From the NCBI GenBank assembly GCA_023390115.1, contig JAEWDM010000009.1, forward strand, positions 1 to 64,000: a stretch of DNA of 64,000 bases, read 5' to 3'. The notes below the pieces were generated by a model. That model did not search any database and was not told the origin of the DNA. It saw only the letters and a list, made by a program, of their open reading frames with translations. Below, in pieces: positions 50,436-59,781 of this stretch. Positions within the stretch are counted from its first letter, which is position 1. Every line of letters starts with the position of its first letter. Both the position numbers and the translations under genes were made by a program. This DNA is from Bacillota bacterium. GTDB lineage: Bacteria; Bacillota; Clostridia; Acetivibrionales; DSM-27016.

Positions 50436-51992
50436 ATGAGTATTTTAAAGGTTGAAAATGTAAGTCACGGGTTTGGTGCGAGAAAGATACTGGAAAATGC
50501 CTCCTTTCGCCTGCTGAAAGGAGAGCACGTGGGATTGGTGGGAGCTAATGGAGAAGGTAAATCTACCTTTCTGAACATAATAACAGGAAAGCTTACTCCT
50601 GACGAGGGCAAGGTGGAATGGTGCAGCAGGATAACAACAGGCTATCTTGATCAGCATACTGCTCTTACCAGAGGCAAAACCATCAGAGAAGCCTTAAGAG
50701 AGGCTTTTTCGCATATGTTTGAGCTGGAAAAGGACATGCTCGCGATATACGACAGGATGGGGGAGGCTTCTGAAAAAGAGCTGGAAGTGATGATGGAGGA
50801 CGTCGGCGAAATTCAGAGCACATTGGAGCACAGCGGCTTCTATGTAATTGATGCGAAAATAGAAGAGGTTGCAAATGGACTGGGGCTGGGAGATATAGGA
50901 CTTGACCGTGATGTGGGGGATTTGAGCGGAGGACAGAGATCAAAAGTATTGCTGACAAAGCTGCTGCTTCAGAGCCCTATGATCCTGATCCTGGACGAGC
51001 CCACCAATTTTCTGGATGAAAATCATATATACTGGCTTAAGAACTACCTCAAAAATTATGAGAACAGCTTTATTCTTGTATCGCACGATATACCCTTTTT
51101 AAACGAGGTTGTCAATGTAATTTATCATGTTGAGAATTCAATACTGACACGTTACTCGGGAAACTATGATCAGTTTGAACAAATGCACAGCTTAAAAAAG
51201 CTTCAAAACCGGCAGGCATATGAAAAGCAGCAAAAGGAGATAGAGCGCCTGGAGGATTTCATAGCAAGAAACAAGGCGAGGGTTGCCACAACAAATATGG
51301 CAAAGAGCAGGCAAAAAAAGCTTGATAAGATGGACATAATCGAAAAAGCAAGAGAGAAAGCCAGGCCCGTGTTCAGGTTTAAGGAGGCAAGAGCACCCGG
51401 AAGATTTATATTTCAGGCGCATAGCCTGGTTATAGGCTATGACGAGCCTCTTACCCGAGCTCTGGACATAACTCTGGAAAGGGGCCAAAAGGTAGCCATA
51501 AAAGGTGTAAACGGGCTGGGGAAGTCAACCCTGCTGAAAACAATGCTGGCGATACAAAAGCCGGTGTCAGGGAATATAAAGATTGACGAATATCTTTTTA
51601 CGGGATATTTTGAGCAGGAATCGGAGAGAGCAAACAATAATACCGCCATGGAAGAGATATGGGAGGAATACCCAGGTTTAAGCAACGCTGAGGTGAGGGC
51701 GGCGCTGGCAAAATGCGGCTTGACCAATGAGCATATCACCAGTCAGATGATGGTATTAAGCGGGGGAGAAAACGCAAAGGTGCGCCTTTGCAAATTAATG
51801 CTCAAGGAGGTTAACTGGCTTGTGCTGGACGAGCCGACAAACCATCTTGATATTGATGCAAAGGAGGAGCTTAAGAGAGCTCTTAAGGAATTTAAGGGAA
51901 GTATTGTGCTTGTAAGCCACGAGCCGGAGTTTTATGAGGACTGGGTGACGGATATATGGAATGTGGAGGATTGGACAACAAAAGTTGTATAA
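50436..51992 (+). CDS. ABC-F family ATPase
   Basis: The 518-residue soluble protein has two ABC domains and no membrane segments. Walker A motifs are GANGEGKST and GVNGLGKST, signatures LSGGQ and LSGGE, and Walker B/D-loops ILDEPTNFLD and VLDEPTNHLD. A charged helical linker (about 245-310) joins the two domains, as in ribosome-binding ABC-F proteins. Members act as translation factors or protect ribosomes from antibiotics. It could protect against the product of a neighbouring cluster, but the sequence alone does not separate that from a housekeeping role. Confidence 0.9.
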   Translation: MSILKVENVSHGFGARKILENASFRLLKGEHVGLVGANGEGKSTFLNIITGKLTPDEGKVEWCSRITTGYLDQHTALTRGKTIREALREAFSHMFELEKDMLAIYDRMGEASEKELEVMMEDVGEIQSTLEHSGFYVIDAKIEEVANGLGLGDIGLDRDVGDLSGGQRSKVLLTKLLLQSPMILILDEPTNFLDENHIYWLKNYLKNYENSFILVSHDIPFLNEVVNVIYHVENSILTRYSGNYDQFEQMHSLKKLQNRQAYEKQQKEIERLEDFIARNKARVATTNMAKSRQKKLDKMDIIEKAREKARPVFRFKEARAPGRFIFQAHSLVIGYDEPLTRALDITLERGQKVAIKGVNGLGKSTLLKTMLAIQKPVSGNIKIDEYLFTGYFEQESERANNNTAMEEIWEEYPGLSNAEVRAALAKCGLTNEHITSQMMVLSGGENAKVRLCKLMLKEVNWLVLDEPTNHLDIDAKEELKRALKEFKGSIVLVSHEPEFYEDWVTDIWNVEDWTTKVV

Positions 51993-52087
51993 GGAATATG
52001 GTGTAATGTTGTGATTTTAAAAATATGAAATAGATTATATATACTGCTATTTGAAGTATATGATATAAAAAAATATATGTTGGGATT

Positions 52088-52144
52088 AAAAAACACTCTT
52101 TTCTGAGGATATTTGAAAATAAAAATCAGAAAGGAGTATTTTTT
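52088..52144 (+). terminator. Terminator after the ABC-F gene
   Basis: ACTCTTTTCTGA (52095-52106) pairs with TCAGAAAGGAGT (52126-52137) with one G-U, flanked by an A run on the left and six T residues on the right. It is a classic, probably bidirectional terminator. Confidence 0.85.
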
Positions 52145-52247
52145 ATAGAGTACTGGCAAATGGGAATGTAATTGATATATTAATATTTATAAATTAAAAC
52201 TACAAACATAAAAAGGCATATTCCAATAAATTATAAAAAAATAATAA
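52145..52247 (+). other. A+T-rich gap upstream of the consensus promoter
   Basis: No coding frame is present. The stretch lies between the ABC-F terminator and the promoter at 52248. Bases 52277-52522, downstream of the promoter, are likewise very A+T-rich and carry no gene that I can see. Confidence 0.5.
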
Positions 52248-52276
52248 TTGACAAAAAATGTGCACTTGTTTATAAT
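52248..52276 (+). promoter_or_regulatory. Perfect-consensus sigma-A promoter
   Basis: TTGACA (52248-52253), a 17-base spacer and TATAAT (52271-52276) match the consensus at all 12 positions. The spacer has the palindrome GTGCAC. It lies 550 bases before the NRPS gene at 52831 and 250 bases before the asparagine-synthetase remnant, so it may originally have driven that gene. Confidence 0.8.
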
Positions 52277-52522
52277 TATATAAAAATGGTAATTGAGGGT
52301 TAAAAAAGAAAAAATATAATAATTTAGAATAAAACAAAATTATGAGGAATTTTTACTTATTTGATAAATAATTTGGCATATATAGTTTTATGTTATTTTG
52401 GTCTGCTCTTTTATGCCATATCATAATTATGTTAGAAATAAACATAATATTAAGTAAATGTATAGTATCGTATTTACATAATAGGCACTTGTTAGACGCT
52501 AATCGCTGGTGGGTCACGTTAG

Positions 52523-52810
52523 CTACCTGATAAGAAGTATCTGCCGGATACTATAAGCAAAAGAAATAAATTTCCTTTCGTTACGCCAGGTACGCCTCAT
52601 ATCCTCCAGAAAAATCCGGGATTCATCAGGGATATTCTTTCAAAGGATGCAATACTCAGACAGGGGTATTTCAGCTACGGGACAGTTGAAAGGCTTATTG
52701 ATGAGTATACAAATAACAATATTAAAATCCATGTTAATTATCAATCCGATATTTTGTTTCAATTGATTTCGTTTACTCTTTTTATAGATGCTTACGGCAT
52801 ATCCAATTAG
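52523..52810 (+). pseudogene. 3' remnant of an asparagine-synthetase-like gene
   Basis: A 95-codon open frame without a start codon follows a TAG and ends at TAG 52808-52810. Its translation contains KYLPDTISKRNKFPFVTPGTP, which is the pattern of the asparagine synthetase C-terminal region (YLP..I..R.K.PF..P). It then has ILRQGYFSYGTVERLIDEY, matching the final helices of that family. Upstream bases back to 52277 do not extend the frame. It is a truncated, decayed copy of a gene of the type found in NRPS and lasso-peptide loci, now part of the leader of the NRPS operon. Confidence 0.7.
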
Positions 52811-52830
52811 ATAGTGAAGGGCTAGTAACT

Positions 52831-55800
52831 ATGATAATTAAAAAACAAATTAAAATTGAACCTTTGCCATTATCCTATAACGAACAATTGCTATGGCTGA
52901 ATTTGCAGATGGACAGCAAAAATACAGCTTATTACGAACCAATCTTGCTTAAATTAAAAGGCAGGCTTGATTGCAGCAGACTTGAGGCTGCTTTGAACCT
53001 TCTTATCCAAAGGCATGATGTCCTGCGTACATCTTTTATTAGCCAAGATGGGGAAGCTGTAAGGAAAATCTCCAATGATATAAAGGCGCAAATTATTAAG
53101 GAAAATATTCCGCATAAGGATGAAGAGGAAATAAACAGCTATATTAAGAAAATTTTTATAGATGAATCCAATAATTTCTTTGATATATCAAAAGCTCCAC
53201 TTTTCAGATGCAGGCTTTTTGCCACAAATGAAAAAGAGGCGTATTTGCTGGTTATAATACATCATATTATATGTGAGACTACGTCAATGAAGATCTTTAT
53301 AAAAGACCTTTTTAGTATTTATGGCTCACTTTCCACTGAAAGCCGCCTGCCTGAAAATGAAATTGAATTTTCTGATTACTGCTGGTGGGAAAGAAAGGTG
53401 TTTTACAATTCCAATGAATATAAAAAGCAAAAGGAATATTGGACCCAAAAATTTGAAAAGCCCATAAGCTATATGGAGATGCCTGTAAAGTCTAAAAACT
53501 CATCTAAATCACAAGCAGGATATAAAAGGCTTTTTAAACTCCCCCAAAATATCAGTGAAAAAATTACAGCTTTTTCTAAAGGCAATAATATCCCTGTTCC
53601 GGTCATATTTCTTGCAGTGATAAACAGCCTGCTGTTCAGATATTCGGGAAAAGGAGACATTATTATTGCTTATCCGGTAATTGAAAGAAGTATAGAAAAC
53701 ACCCATAGCCTGATTGGTTTTTTAGGGAATGTCCTGCTTATGCGAATTGATATCTCAAAAGAGCTGACCTTTTTAGAACTTCTGGAAAAAGCGAAAAAAG
53801 AGTATGAGGAATCCATGGAAAATTTGAACTATCCGCTTTTTGATGTAATAGGCAGCGTTAACTATGAAACGGAAACCCTGCAATCGGTATATCAGGTGAT
53901 GTTTGATTATATCCGCCGGCCTTTGATGGAATTTGAAATTGACGGGCTGATAATTTCGCCGCAATATGAAATACACAATAATACAGTAAAAAATGAGCTG
54001 GCATTTGCAGCTTATGACTTTGAGGGGAGTTTTGCTTTGTCCGTTGAATATAAAAGCGATTTGTACCATTCTTCCACAATTGAAACAATGCTGTCGCATT
54101 TTGCCGGAACCCTTGAAGAAGGGCTTTTAAACCCCCATTCCAACATTGGAGGGATGAGGGTTTTTGAAAAGACCCGGCAAATGAACAATCATTTTGTTAA
54201 AAATATAGCATACCATAACCCCCTCTTTGTGCCTCTTAAAGACGATGACATATACCAGTCAATTCAGGAAAGATTTATTGAGCAGGCGGACAAATATCCG
54301 TATAACGTTGCCGTTAAGTCAAAAAGCTATTGTTTTACATATAAAGAGCTGTTTAATATAGCAAAAAATATATCAAAAGCCATAAATCTAAATGCAAGAG
54401 AGGATGATAAAATAGTAGCGATCCTTTTTAGCCATGACGCTCTTATGATTGCGGCTACGCTGGGGGTACTGTTTTCCGGCAGGTCTTATGTGCCTCTGGA
54501 AAAATCCTTTCCCGAAGAAAGGCAAAGCTACATAATAGAGGATTCAGGGGCTTGCCTTATCCTTACGGATTCCAAAAATATGCCATCTGCCAATAGAGTT
54601 TCAAAAAATGCGGTTAAAGCAATAAATATTGAAGAACAGCTTGATTACAGCGAATCGGGAGATGAAAACTTCAAGACGGTACACGATCAGGCTATTGCAT
54701 ATGTACTTTACACCTCGGGGTCAACGGGAAAACCCAAAGGGGTGCTTCAGAGCCATAGAAATGCTTTGCATCATCTGAGGGTGTGGATAAACAGCATGGA
54801 GATAGGGTATAACGACAGGCTGTCCCTTTTATCATCATATGGCTGGGATTCCGCTGTTTCAGACACCTTCTCGGCGCTTCTTACGGGAGCCGCCGTGTAC
54901 CCCTTTGATATCAGGATGGAAGGCATAGACAGCCTTCTCGACTGGCTTAGAGAAGAAAAAATTACTGTTTTACATGCAACAGTACCATTGTTTAGGACTA
55001 TGACTGATTTGATGGGGGATGAAGTTATCTTCCCTGATATCCGAATGATTCCTTTGGGGGGAGACTTGACCTTTAAGAAGGATATTGAAAGGTATAAAAA
55101 GCATTTTTCTAAAAGCTGCAACCTTGTAAATGCTTTTGGGGCAACGGAGTCCTCCACCTGTCTTTTAAATATAATAAACAAAGGAACAAATATTGAGACA
55201 AACTATCTGCCCCTTGGATACCCGGTAGAAAGCACGGAGGTATATCTTGTAAATGAAGCAGGAAGGCAGACAATACCTTACGGTACTGGAGAAATTGTGG
55301 TAAGCAGCCCTTATGTGGCCCTTGGATATTTGAACAAACCTAAACTGACAGAGAAGCATTTTAGACCTAATATGTATTTTATGGGGGATATAGGACAGCT
55401 TCTGCCAGACAGAAGCATAATTTATATTAACAGAAAGGATTCTGTAATAAAGATAAGGGGGTACAGGATTGAGCTTGCGGAGATAGAAGCCGCATTGAAG
55501 GAGCAATTTCAGGTTAAAGATGCGGTAGCTATTGCCGGAGACCTTAGCAGCGGCGAAAAATGCATCATCGGGTATATAGTTTGCAAAAGCGGTAAGAAGG
55601 AACTTGATATTGCCGGACTTAGAAATGATTTGGGCAGTAAGCTGCCTTTCTTTATGATTCCGGACTACTTTGTCTTTATTGATTCAATTCCGCTTACTCC
55701 CAATCGTAAAATTGACAAAAAGGCTCTGCCAAGGCTGTCAATTGCGAGCAGTAAGGTTGAGGAGAAATTTGAATCGGATTCCGAAAAAAAAATTTATGAT

Positions 55801-56061
55801 ATTTGGTGCGAGGTTTTAGGTACAAGGGGAATAAGAAAAACGGATAACTTTTTTGATATAGGCGGAAATTCCCTCCATGTATTTAAGATTCACAGCAAGC
55901 TGCAGAAAATCTTCGGCTTGAAGTACCAGATAACCCTTATGTTCGAGCATCCCACGATCACTTCGCTGACAAAAGCATTATTCGGAAATAAAGAGAATGA
56001 TAATGAAGATATAAGTAAAAAACGTGCTGAATATAGAAAGAAAATGCTGTATAGAAGATAA
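52831..56061 (+). CDS. NRPS module C-A-PCP
   Basis: The 1076-residue protein has a condensation domain 1-430, adenylation domain 455-975 and PCP 985-1055 (DIGGNSLHVF). The condensation motif is H144-H145-IIC-E149-T150, so the DG of HHxxxDG is replaced by ET while the catalytic second His remains. A-domain motifs are YTSGSTGKPKG, NAFGATESS, a divergent YFMGDIGQ for YRTGDLG, IKIRGYRIEL and LTPNRKIDKKALP. The Asp that binds the amino group is kept in YGWDSAV, so an alpha-amino acid is likely; I cannot name it. GAAGGG lies about 9 bases before the ATG. It is the first gene of the right-hand NRPS/PKS operon. Confidence 0.92.
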   Translation: MIIKKQIKIEPLPLSYNEQLLWLNLQMDSKNTAYYEPILLKLKGRLDCSRLEAALNLLIQRHDVLRTSFISQDGEAVRKISNDIKAQIIKENIPHKDEEEINSYIKKIFIDESNNFFDISKAPLFRCRLFATNEKEAYLLVIIHHIICETTSMKIFIKDLFSIYGSLSTESRLPENEIEFSDYCWWERKVFYNSNEYKKQKEYWTQKFEKPISYMEMPVKSKNSSKSQAGYKRLFKLPQNISEKITAFSKGNNIPVPVIFLAVINSLLFRYSGKGDIIIAYPVIERSIENTHSLIGFLGNVLLMRIDISKELTFLELLEKAKKEYEESMENLNYPLFDVIGSVNYETETLQSVYQVMFDYIRRPLMEFEIDGLIISPQYEIHNNTVKNELAFAAYDFEGSFALSVEYKSDLYHSSTIETMLSHFAGTLEEGLLNPHSNIGGMRVFEKTRQMNNHFVKNIAYHNPLFVPLKDDDIYQSIQERFIEQADKYPYNVAVKSKSYCFTYKELFNIAKNISKAINLNAREDDKIVAILFSHDALMIAATLGVLFSGRSYVPLEKSFPEERQSYIIEDSGACLILTDSKNMPSANRVSKNAVKAINIEEQLDYSESGDENFKTVHDQAIAYVLYTSGSTGKPKGVLQSHRNALHHLRVWINSMEIGYNDRLSLLSSYGWDSAVSDTFSALLTGAAVYPFDIRMEGIDSLLDWLREEKITVLHATVPLFRTMTDLMGDEVIFPDIRMIPLGGDLTFKKDIERYKKHFSKSCNLVNAFGATESSTCLLNIINKGTNIETNYLPLGYPVESTEVYLVNEAGRQTIPYGTGEIVVSSPYVALGYLNKPKLTEKHFRPNMYFMGDIGQLLPDRSIIYINRKDSVIKIRGYRIELAEIEAALKEQFQVKDAVAIAGDLSSGEKCIIGYIVCKSGKKELDIAGLRNDLGSKLPFFMIPDYFVFIDSIPLTPNRKIDKKALPRLSIASSKVEEKFESDSEKKIYDIWCEVLGTRGIRKTDNFFDIGGNSLHVFKIHSKLQKIFGLKYQITLMFEHPTITSLTKALFGNKENDNEDISKKRAEYRKKMLYRR

Positions 56062-56112
56062 TCCTTCAGATTAAATTTGTTCTTATAGAGAAAGTTAGGG
56101 AAGGTAAAAAAT

Positions 56113-59100
56113 ATGAATTCAAGAGATATTGCAATTATTGGTATGTCGGGTATATTTCCTGGCGCAAAAAATATTAATGAACTCTGGAGCAACATGGAAA
56201 AGGGTGTGGAATCAATAATGATGTTTCCTGATGAGGATTTATTGGCTTCCGGAGTTAGTTCTGAATTGCTAAAAAATAAGAACTACGTAAAAGCGGGAAC
56301 ATACATAGAAGAGGCTGAGACATTCGATTTTCTATTTTTTAAAATTACACAGAGAGAAGCGGAGTTAATGGATCCCCAGCACAGGCTTTTTTTAGAGCAC
56401 TCATTTAATGCTTTGGCGGATGCAGGCTATATTATTCAAAGTGAACATACAAAAGTAGGGGTTTTTGCAAGTGAATTTCTAAATACTTACCTTCTTAACA
56501 ATATGTACACTAATAAGAAGACAATTAATTATGACTATAACAGGTTCATGAACGATACCGTCATGCGCCTTGGGAATGAAAAAGACTATCTGGCTACCTT
56601 TGTTTCATACAAGCTGGGATTCACGGGTCCGAGCCTTACAGTGCAAACAAGCTGTTCTTCTTCGCTGGTGGGTATCCACTATGCCTGCCAGAGTCTTTTA
56701 AACGGAGAAAGCGACCTTGCTTTAGCGGGAGGCGTATCTGTCAGATTTCCTCAAAAGCTGGGCTATTTGTACAGCGAAGACGGAATTTTATCCCCTGACG
56801 GCCATATTAGAACCTTTGACGAGGATGCAAAGGGCATGGTCTTCGGAAATGGACTGGGAGTTGTTGTCTTAAAGCGTCTTCGGGAAGCAGTTGAGGATAA
56901 CGATAATATATATGCGGTAATAAAAGCCACAACTGTAAATAATGACGGTTCTGAAAAAATGGGATTTACAGCTCCAAGCGTAAAAGGTCAGTCTTCCGTT
57001 ATATCTGAGACACTGGCCCTTGCGGAGATAGATGTTGAAACTGTGACCTATGTGGAGACTCACGGAACAGGGACAATGCTTGGAGATCCTATTGAAATAG
57101 AAGGCCTAACCAAGGCTTTCAAAGCTTTTACCGATAAAACCCAATTCTGCGCGGTAGGTTCGATAAAGACTAATATAGGGCATTTAAGCGTAGCATCAGG
57201 GGTTACAGGCCTGATGAAAATATGTATGATGCTGAAAAATAAAAAGATACCGGGAATTTTGAATTTCCAGGAGCCAAGTCATAAAATTGACTTTTTCAAT
57301 AGTCCGTTTTATGTAAACACCAGGTTGTTGGACTGGGAGGCCGGTGAAGGCCCAAGGAGAGCCGGATTAAGTTCCTTGGGAATGGGCGGAACCAATGGCT
57401 TTGCATTAATTGAAGAGTATCTGGGTGAAACCGGAGAAAGAGGGAAAAAGGAAAAACATATCATTAGCTTGTCAGCAGCATCGGAGTATTCTTTAAATAA
57501 AATGAAGGACGAATTGATAAAGTTTCTGAAGGAAGACCCGGTTAATATTTGCGATTTGGCATATTCTCTTGGCAAAAGGAATGTATACCAGTACGGGATG
57601 ACTCTTGAAGCAGAAAGCATAGATGAAATAATTAAAAGCCTTTCAGCAGAAAAATCCGGCAATATTGTGTATTCAAATAATGAAGAAGACGGCAGGGATA
57701 TCACTGAAAATCAAATTCAAAGTAAGGGAAAGATTATACACCTTCCAGAGTATCCTTTTGAAAGGCAACGCTGTTGGATAGAACAAGAAAGCAAACCAAA
57801 CAATAAGGATTTGAACGAAGGCTCAAAAATAGAAAATAAAATTCCGGAGGAAGAAGTTTTGGGCTGGATGCATATACCCTCATGGAAGAGAATGGAGCCT
57901 GCAGGAGATATGCAGACAGAGGACTACAAAGGAAAGAAATGCCTTTTTTTTATAGACGGATCCACCTTTGGCGAAAGCCTTGGGAAAAAGCTTGTTTCTC
58001 AAAATGCAGATCTTTTTTTTGTACGAAGGGGCACAGCTTTTGGAGAGAATTCCTCTAGTGATGTAACTATCGGTGAAATAGAAGAAAATGATTATTTGCT
58101 ATTGGTGGATGCGCTTCAAAAGCATAGCTTCATACCTGAAATCATAGTTAATATCTGGAATATGGACTTGGGATGTGATGGAGAAAAATTTGACGGTCTT
58201 AACGCCAGAACTGAAACAACCTGCTTTTACAGCTTGTTTAATCTGGCTAAAGCCCTGGATTACTATAAAATGAGCCATAGCATAAAGGTGGTATTTATCA
58301 CCAACCGGCTTTATGAGGTTTTGGGCACTGAGAGAGTGAATCCGATAAAATCTCTGATTATAGGGCCATTAAAGGTAATTCCCCAGGAGTACAGCAACAT
58401 AAGCTGCTGCAATATTGATTTGGATCTGGACGACGATAAGGATTTGGGAAAAAATGTGGATCGGGCTGCAAGGGAAATTATGCAGGCTATCGATCCTGTG
58501 GCGGCTTTCAGGAATGGTTACAGATGGGTTGAATGCTATGAGTGGATTGACGTAAAGAATTACGGCAATGAAGAAAGAGCCAAGAATGGCGGGATATACA
58601 TTATTTTTGGCGGACTTGGTTCGGTTGGAATACAAATAAGTGAGCATATGTCTAAGATGGTAAATTCCAAAATCATTCTTATAGGACGTTCGAAATTTCC
58701 CCCAAAGGAAGATTGGGAGCTGTGGCTTTCGGAAAAAGCGCCAGGGAATGAGAAAGTAAAGAATTTTCTGCAAAAGGATTTAGATAATACAGTGGCATAT
58801 AGGACGGACATAACTGTCGACTCCCCAGAGGAATACATACAAAAACGGATGGAATGGTTTAAGGGCAAGATTAAAAGAATCCAAAACATTCAAAAAACCG
58901 GCAGTGAAGTATACACTATTTCAGCAGACTTATCAAGTGAGGAGCAGATGAGAAATGCAATAAGCAAGGTGAAGAAGCTCTTCGGAAGAATAGATGGTGT
59001 TATTCATTCGGCAGTAAGTTCCAACAATGAAGCCGTAAGACCATTAATGCGGAGCACAGGCAGGAAAGAGGCGGAAAACGAGTTTTCCTCAAAGGTTTAC

Positions 59101-59781
59101 GGACTAGTAATACTTGAAAAGATTTTAAAAAATGAAGATGTGGATTTTGTAGTTATTTTCTCATCTCTGTCGTCCTTTTTAGGAGGGATGGGCCTTGTAA
59201 GCTATACGTCGGCAAATGCGTTTGCCGACAGCTTTGTGAGGCATGTGAACAAAACTTCCCAAAAACCGTGGATTGTGGTTAACTGGGATCACTGGGAGGA
59301 TTCGGAGCCTAAACAGGGTTCAAAGCTTTATACCAGCACGGAAAAATATACCATGTCAAAGGAGCAGGCCTATGAATCCTTCAAGGCTGTGCTTTCAAAA
59401 ACACCTTTATCCCAGATAATAATTTGCGTTGGGGATTTACAGGAAAGGCTGGATCTATGGGTGAACAATGTGAGCAAGCACAGACAGGCTTCATTAAAAG
59501 GAGGCACAGACTTGCTTTTGACCGAAGGAAGCACAGAAGATAAACTCGCACGTATATGGGAAGATGCAATGGGAATTGAAAATATAGATTTTGACGAAGT
59601 GTTTTTCGATATTGGAGGACACTCCCTGTTGGCATTACAAATAATCACGAAAATAGAGGCTGTTTTTGGATGTAGGATACCCTTGCGCAGGTTTCTGGAA
59701 AGCCCTACAGTAAGAAATCTGGCCCGGATTCTGGAAGCGGAGCTGACACCATCAAATGATGTGGAGATGTTTATATTATGA
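56113..59781 (+). CDS. AT-less PKS module KS-KR-ACP
   Basis: In this 1222-residue protein the ketosynthase (1-435) has Cys181, His317 and His357. The post-KS linker runs straight to LPEYPFERQRCW (544-555) with no acyltransferase, so malonyl units must come from a separate AT, as in trans-AT PKS. A structural plus catalytic ketoreductase region (about 585-1085) has FGGLGSVG (832-839) and active Tyr in VSYTSANAFADSF. The ACP (about 1140-1210) has DIGGHSLLAL, a PCP-like signature. It would extend the preceding aminoacyl or peptidyl chain by two carbons and reduce the ketone. The stop overlaps the next start by 4 bases (ATGA). Confidence 0.92.
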   Translation: MNSRDIAIIGMSGIFPGAKNINELWSNMEKGVESIMMFPDEDLLASGVSSELLKNKNYVKAGTYIEEAETFDFLFFKITQREAELMDPQHRLFLEHSFNALADAGYIIQSEHTKVGVFASEFLNTYLLNNMYTNKKTINYDYNRFMNDTVMRLGNEKDYLATFVSYKLGFTGPSLTVQTSCSSSLVGIHYACQSLLNGESDLALAGGVSVRFPQKLGYLYSEDGILSPDGHIRTFDEDAKGMVFGNGLGVVVLKRLREAVEDNDNIYAVIKATTVNNDGSEKMGFTAPSVKGQSSVISETLALAEIDVETVTYVETHGTGTMLGDPIEIEGLTKAFKAFTDKTQFCAVGSIKTNIGHLSVASGVTGLMKICMMLKNKKIPGILNFQEPSHKIDFFNSPFYVNTRLLDWEAGEGPRRAGLSSLGMGGTNGFALIEEYLGETGERGKKEKHIISLSAASEYSLNKMKDELIKFLKEDPVNICDLAYSLGKRNVYQYGMTLEAESIDEIIKSLSAEKSGNIVYSNNEEDGRDITENQIQSKGKIIHLPEYPFERQRCWIEQESKPNNKDLNEGSKIENKIPEEEVLGWMHIPSWKRMEPAGDMQTEDYKGKKCLFFIDGSTFGESLGKKLVSQNADLFFVRRGTAFGENSSSDVTIGEIEENDYLLLVDALQKHSFIPEIIVNIWNMDLGCDGEKFDGLNARTETTCFYSLFNLAKALDYYKMSHSIKVVFITNRLYEVLGTERVNPIKSLIIGPLKVIPQEYSNISCCNIDLDLDDDKDLGKNVDRAAREIMQAIDPVAAFRNGYRWVECYEWIDVKNYGNEERAKNGGIYIIFGGLGSVGIQISEHMSKMVNSKIILIGRSKFPPKEDWELWLSEKAPGNEKVKNFLQKDLDNTVAYRTDITVDSPEEYIQKRMEWFKGKIKRIQNIQKTGSEVYTISADLSSEEQMRNAISKVKKLFGRIDGVIHSAVSSNNEAVRPLMRSTGRKEAENEFSSKVYGLVILEKILKNEDVDFVVIFSSLSSFLGGMGLVSYTSANAFADSFVRHVNKTSQKPWIVVNWDHWEDSEPKQGSKLYTSTEKYTMSKEQAYESFKAVLSKTPLSQIIICVGDLQERLDLWVNNVSKHRQASLKGGTDLLLTEGSTEDKLARIWEDAMGIENIDFDEVFFDIGGHSLLALQIITKIEAVFGCRIPLRRFLESPTVRNLARILEAELTPSNDVEMFIL

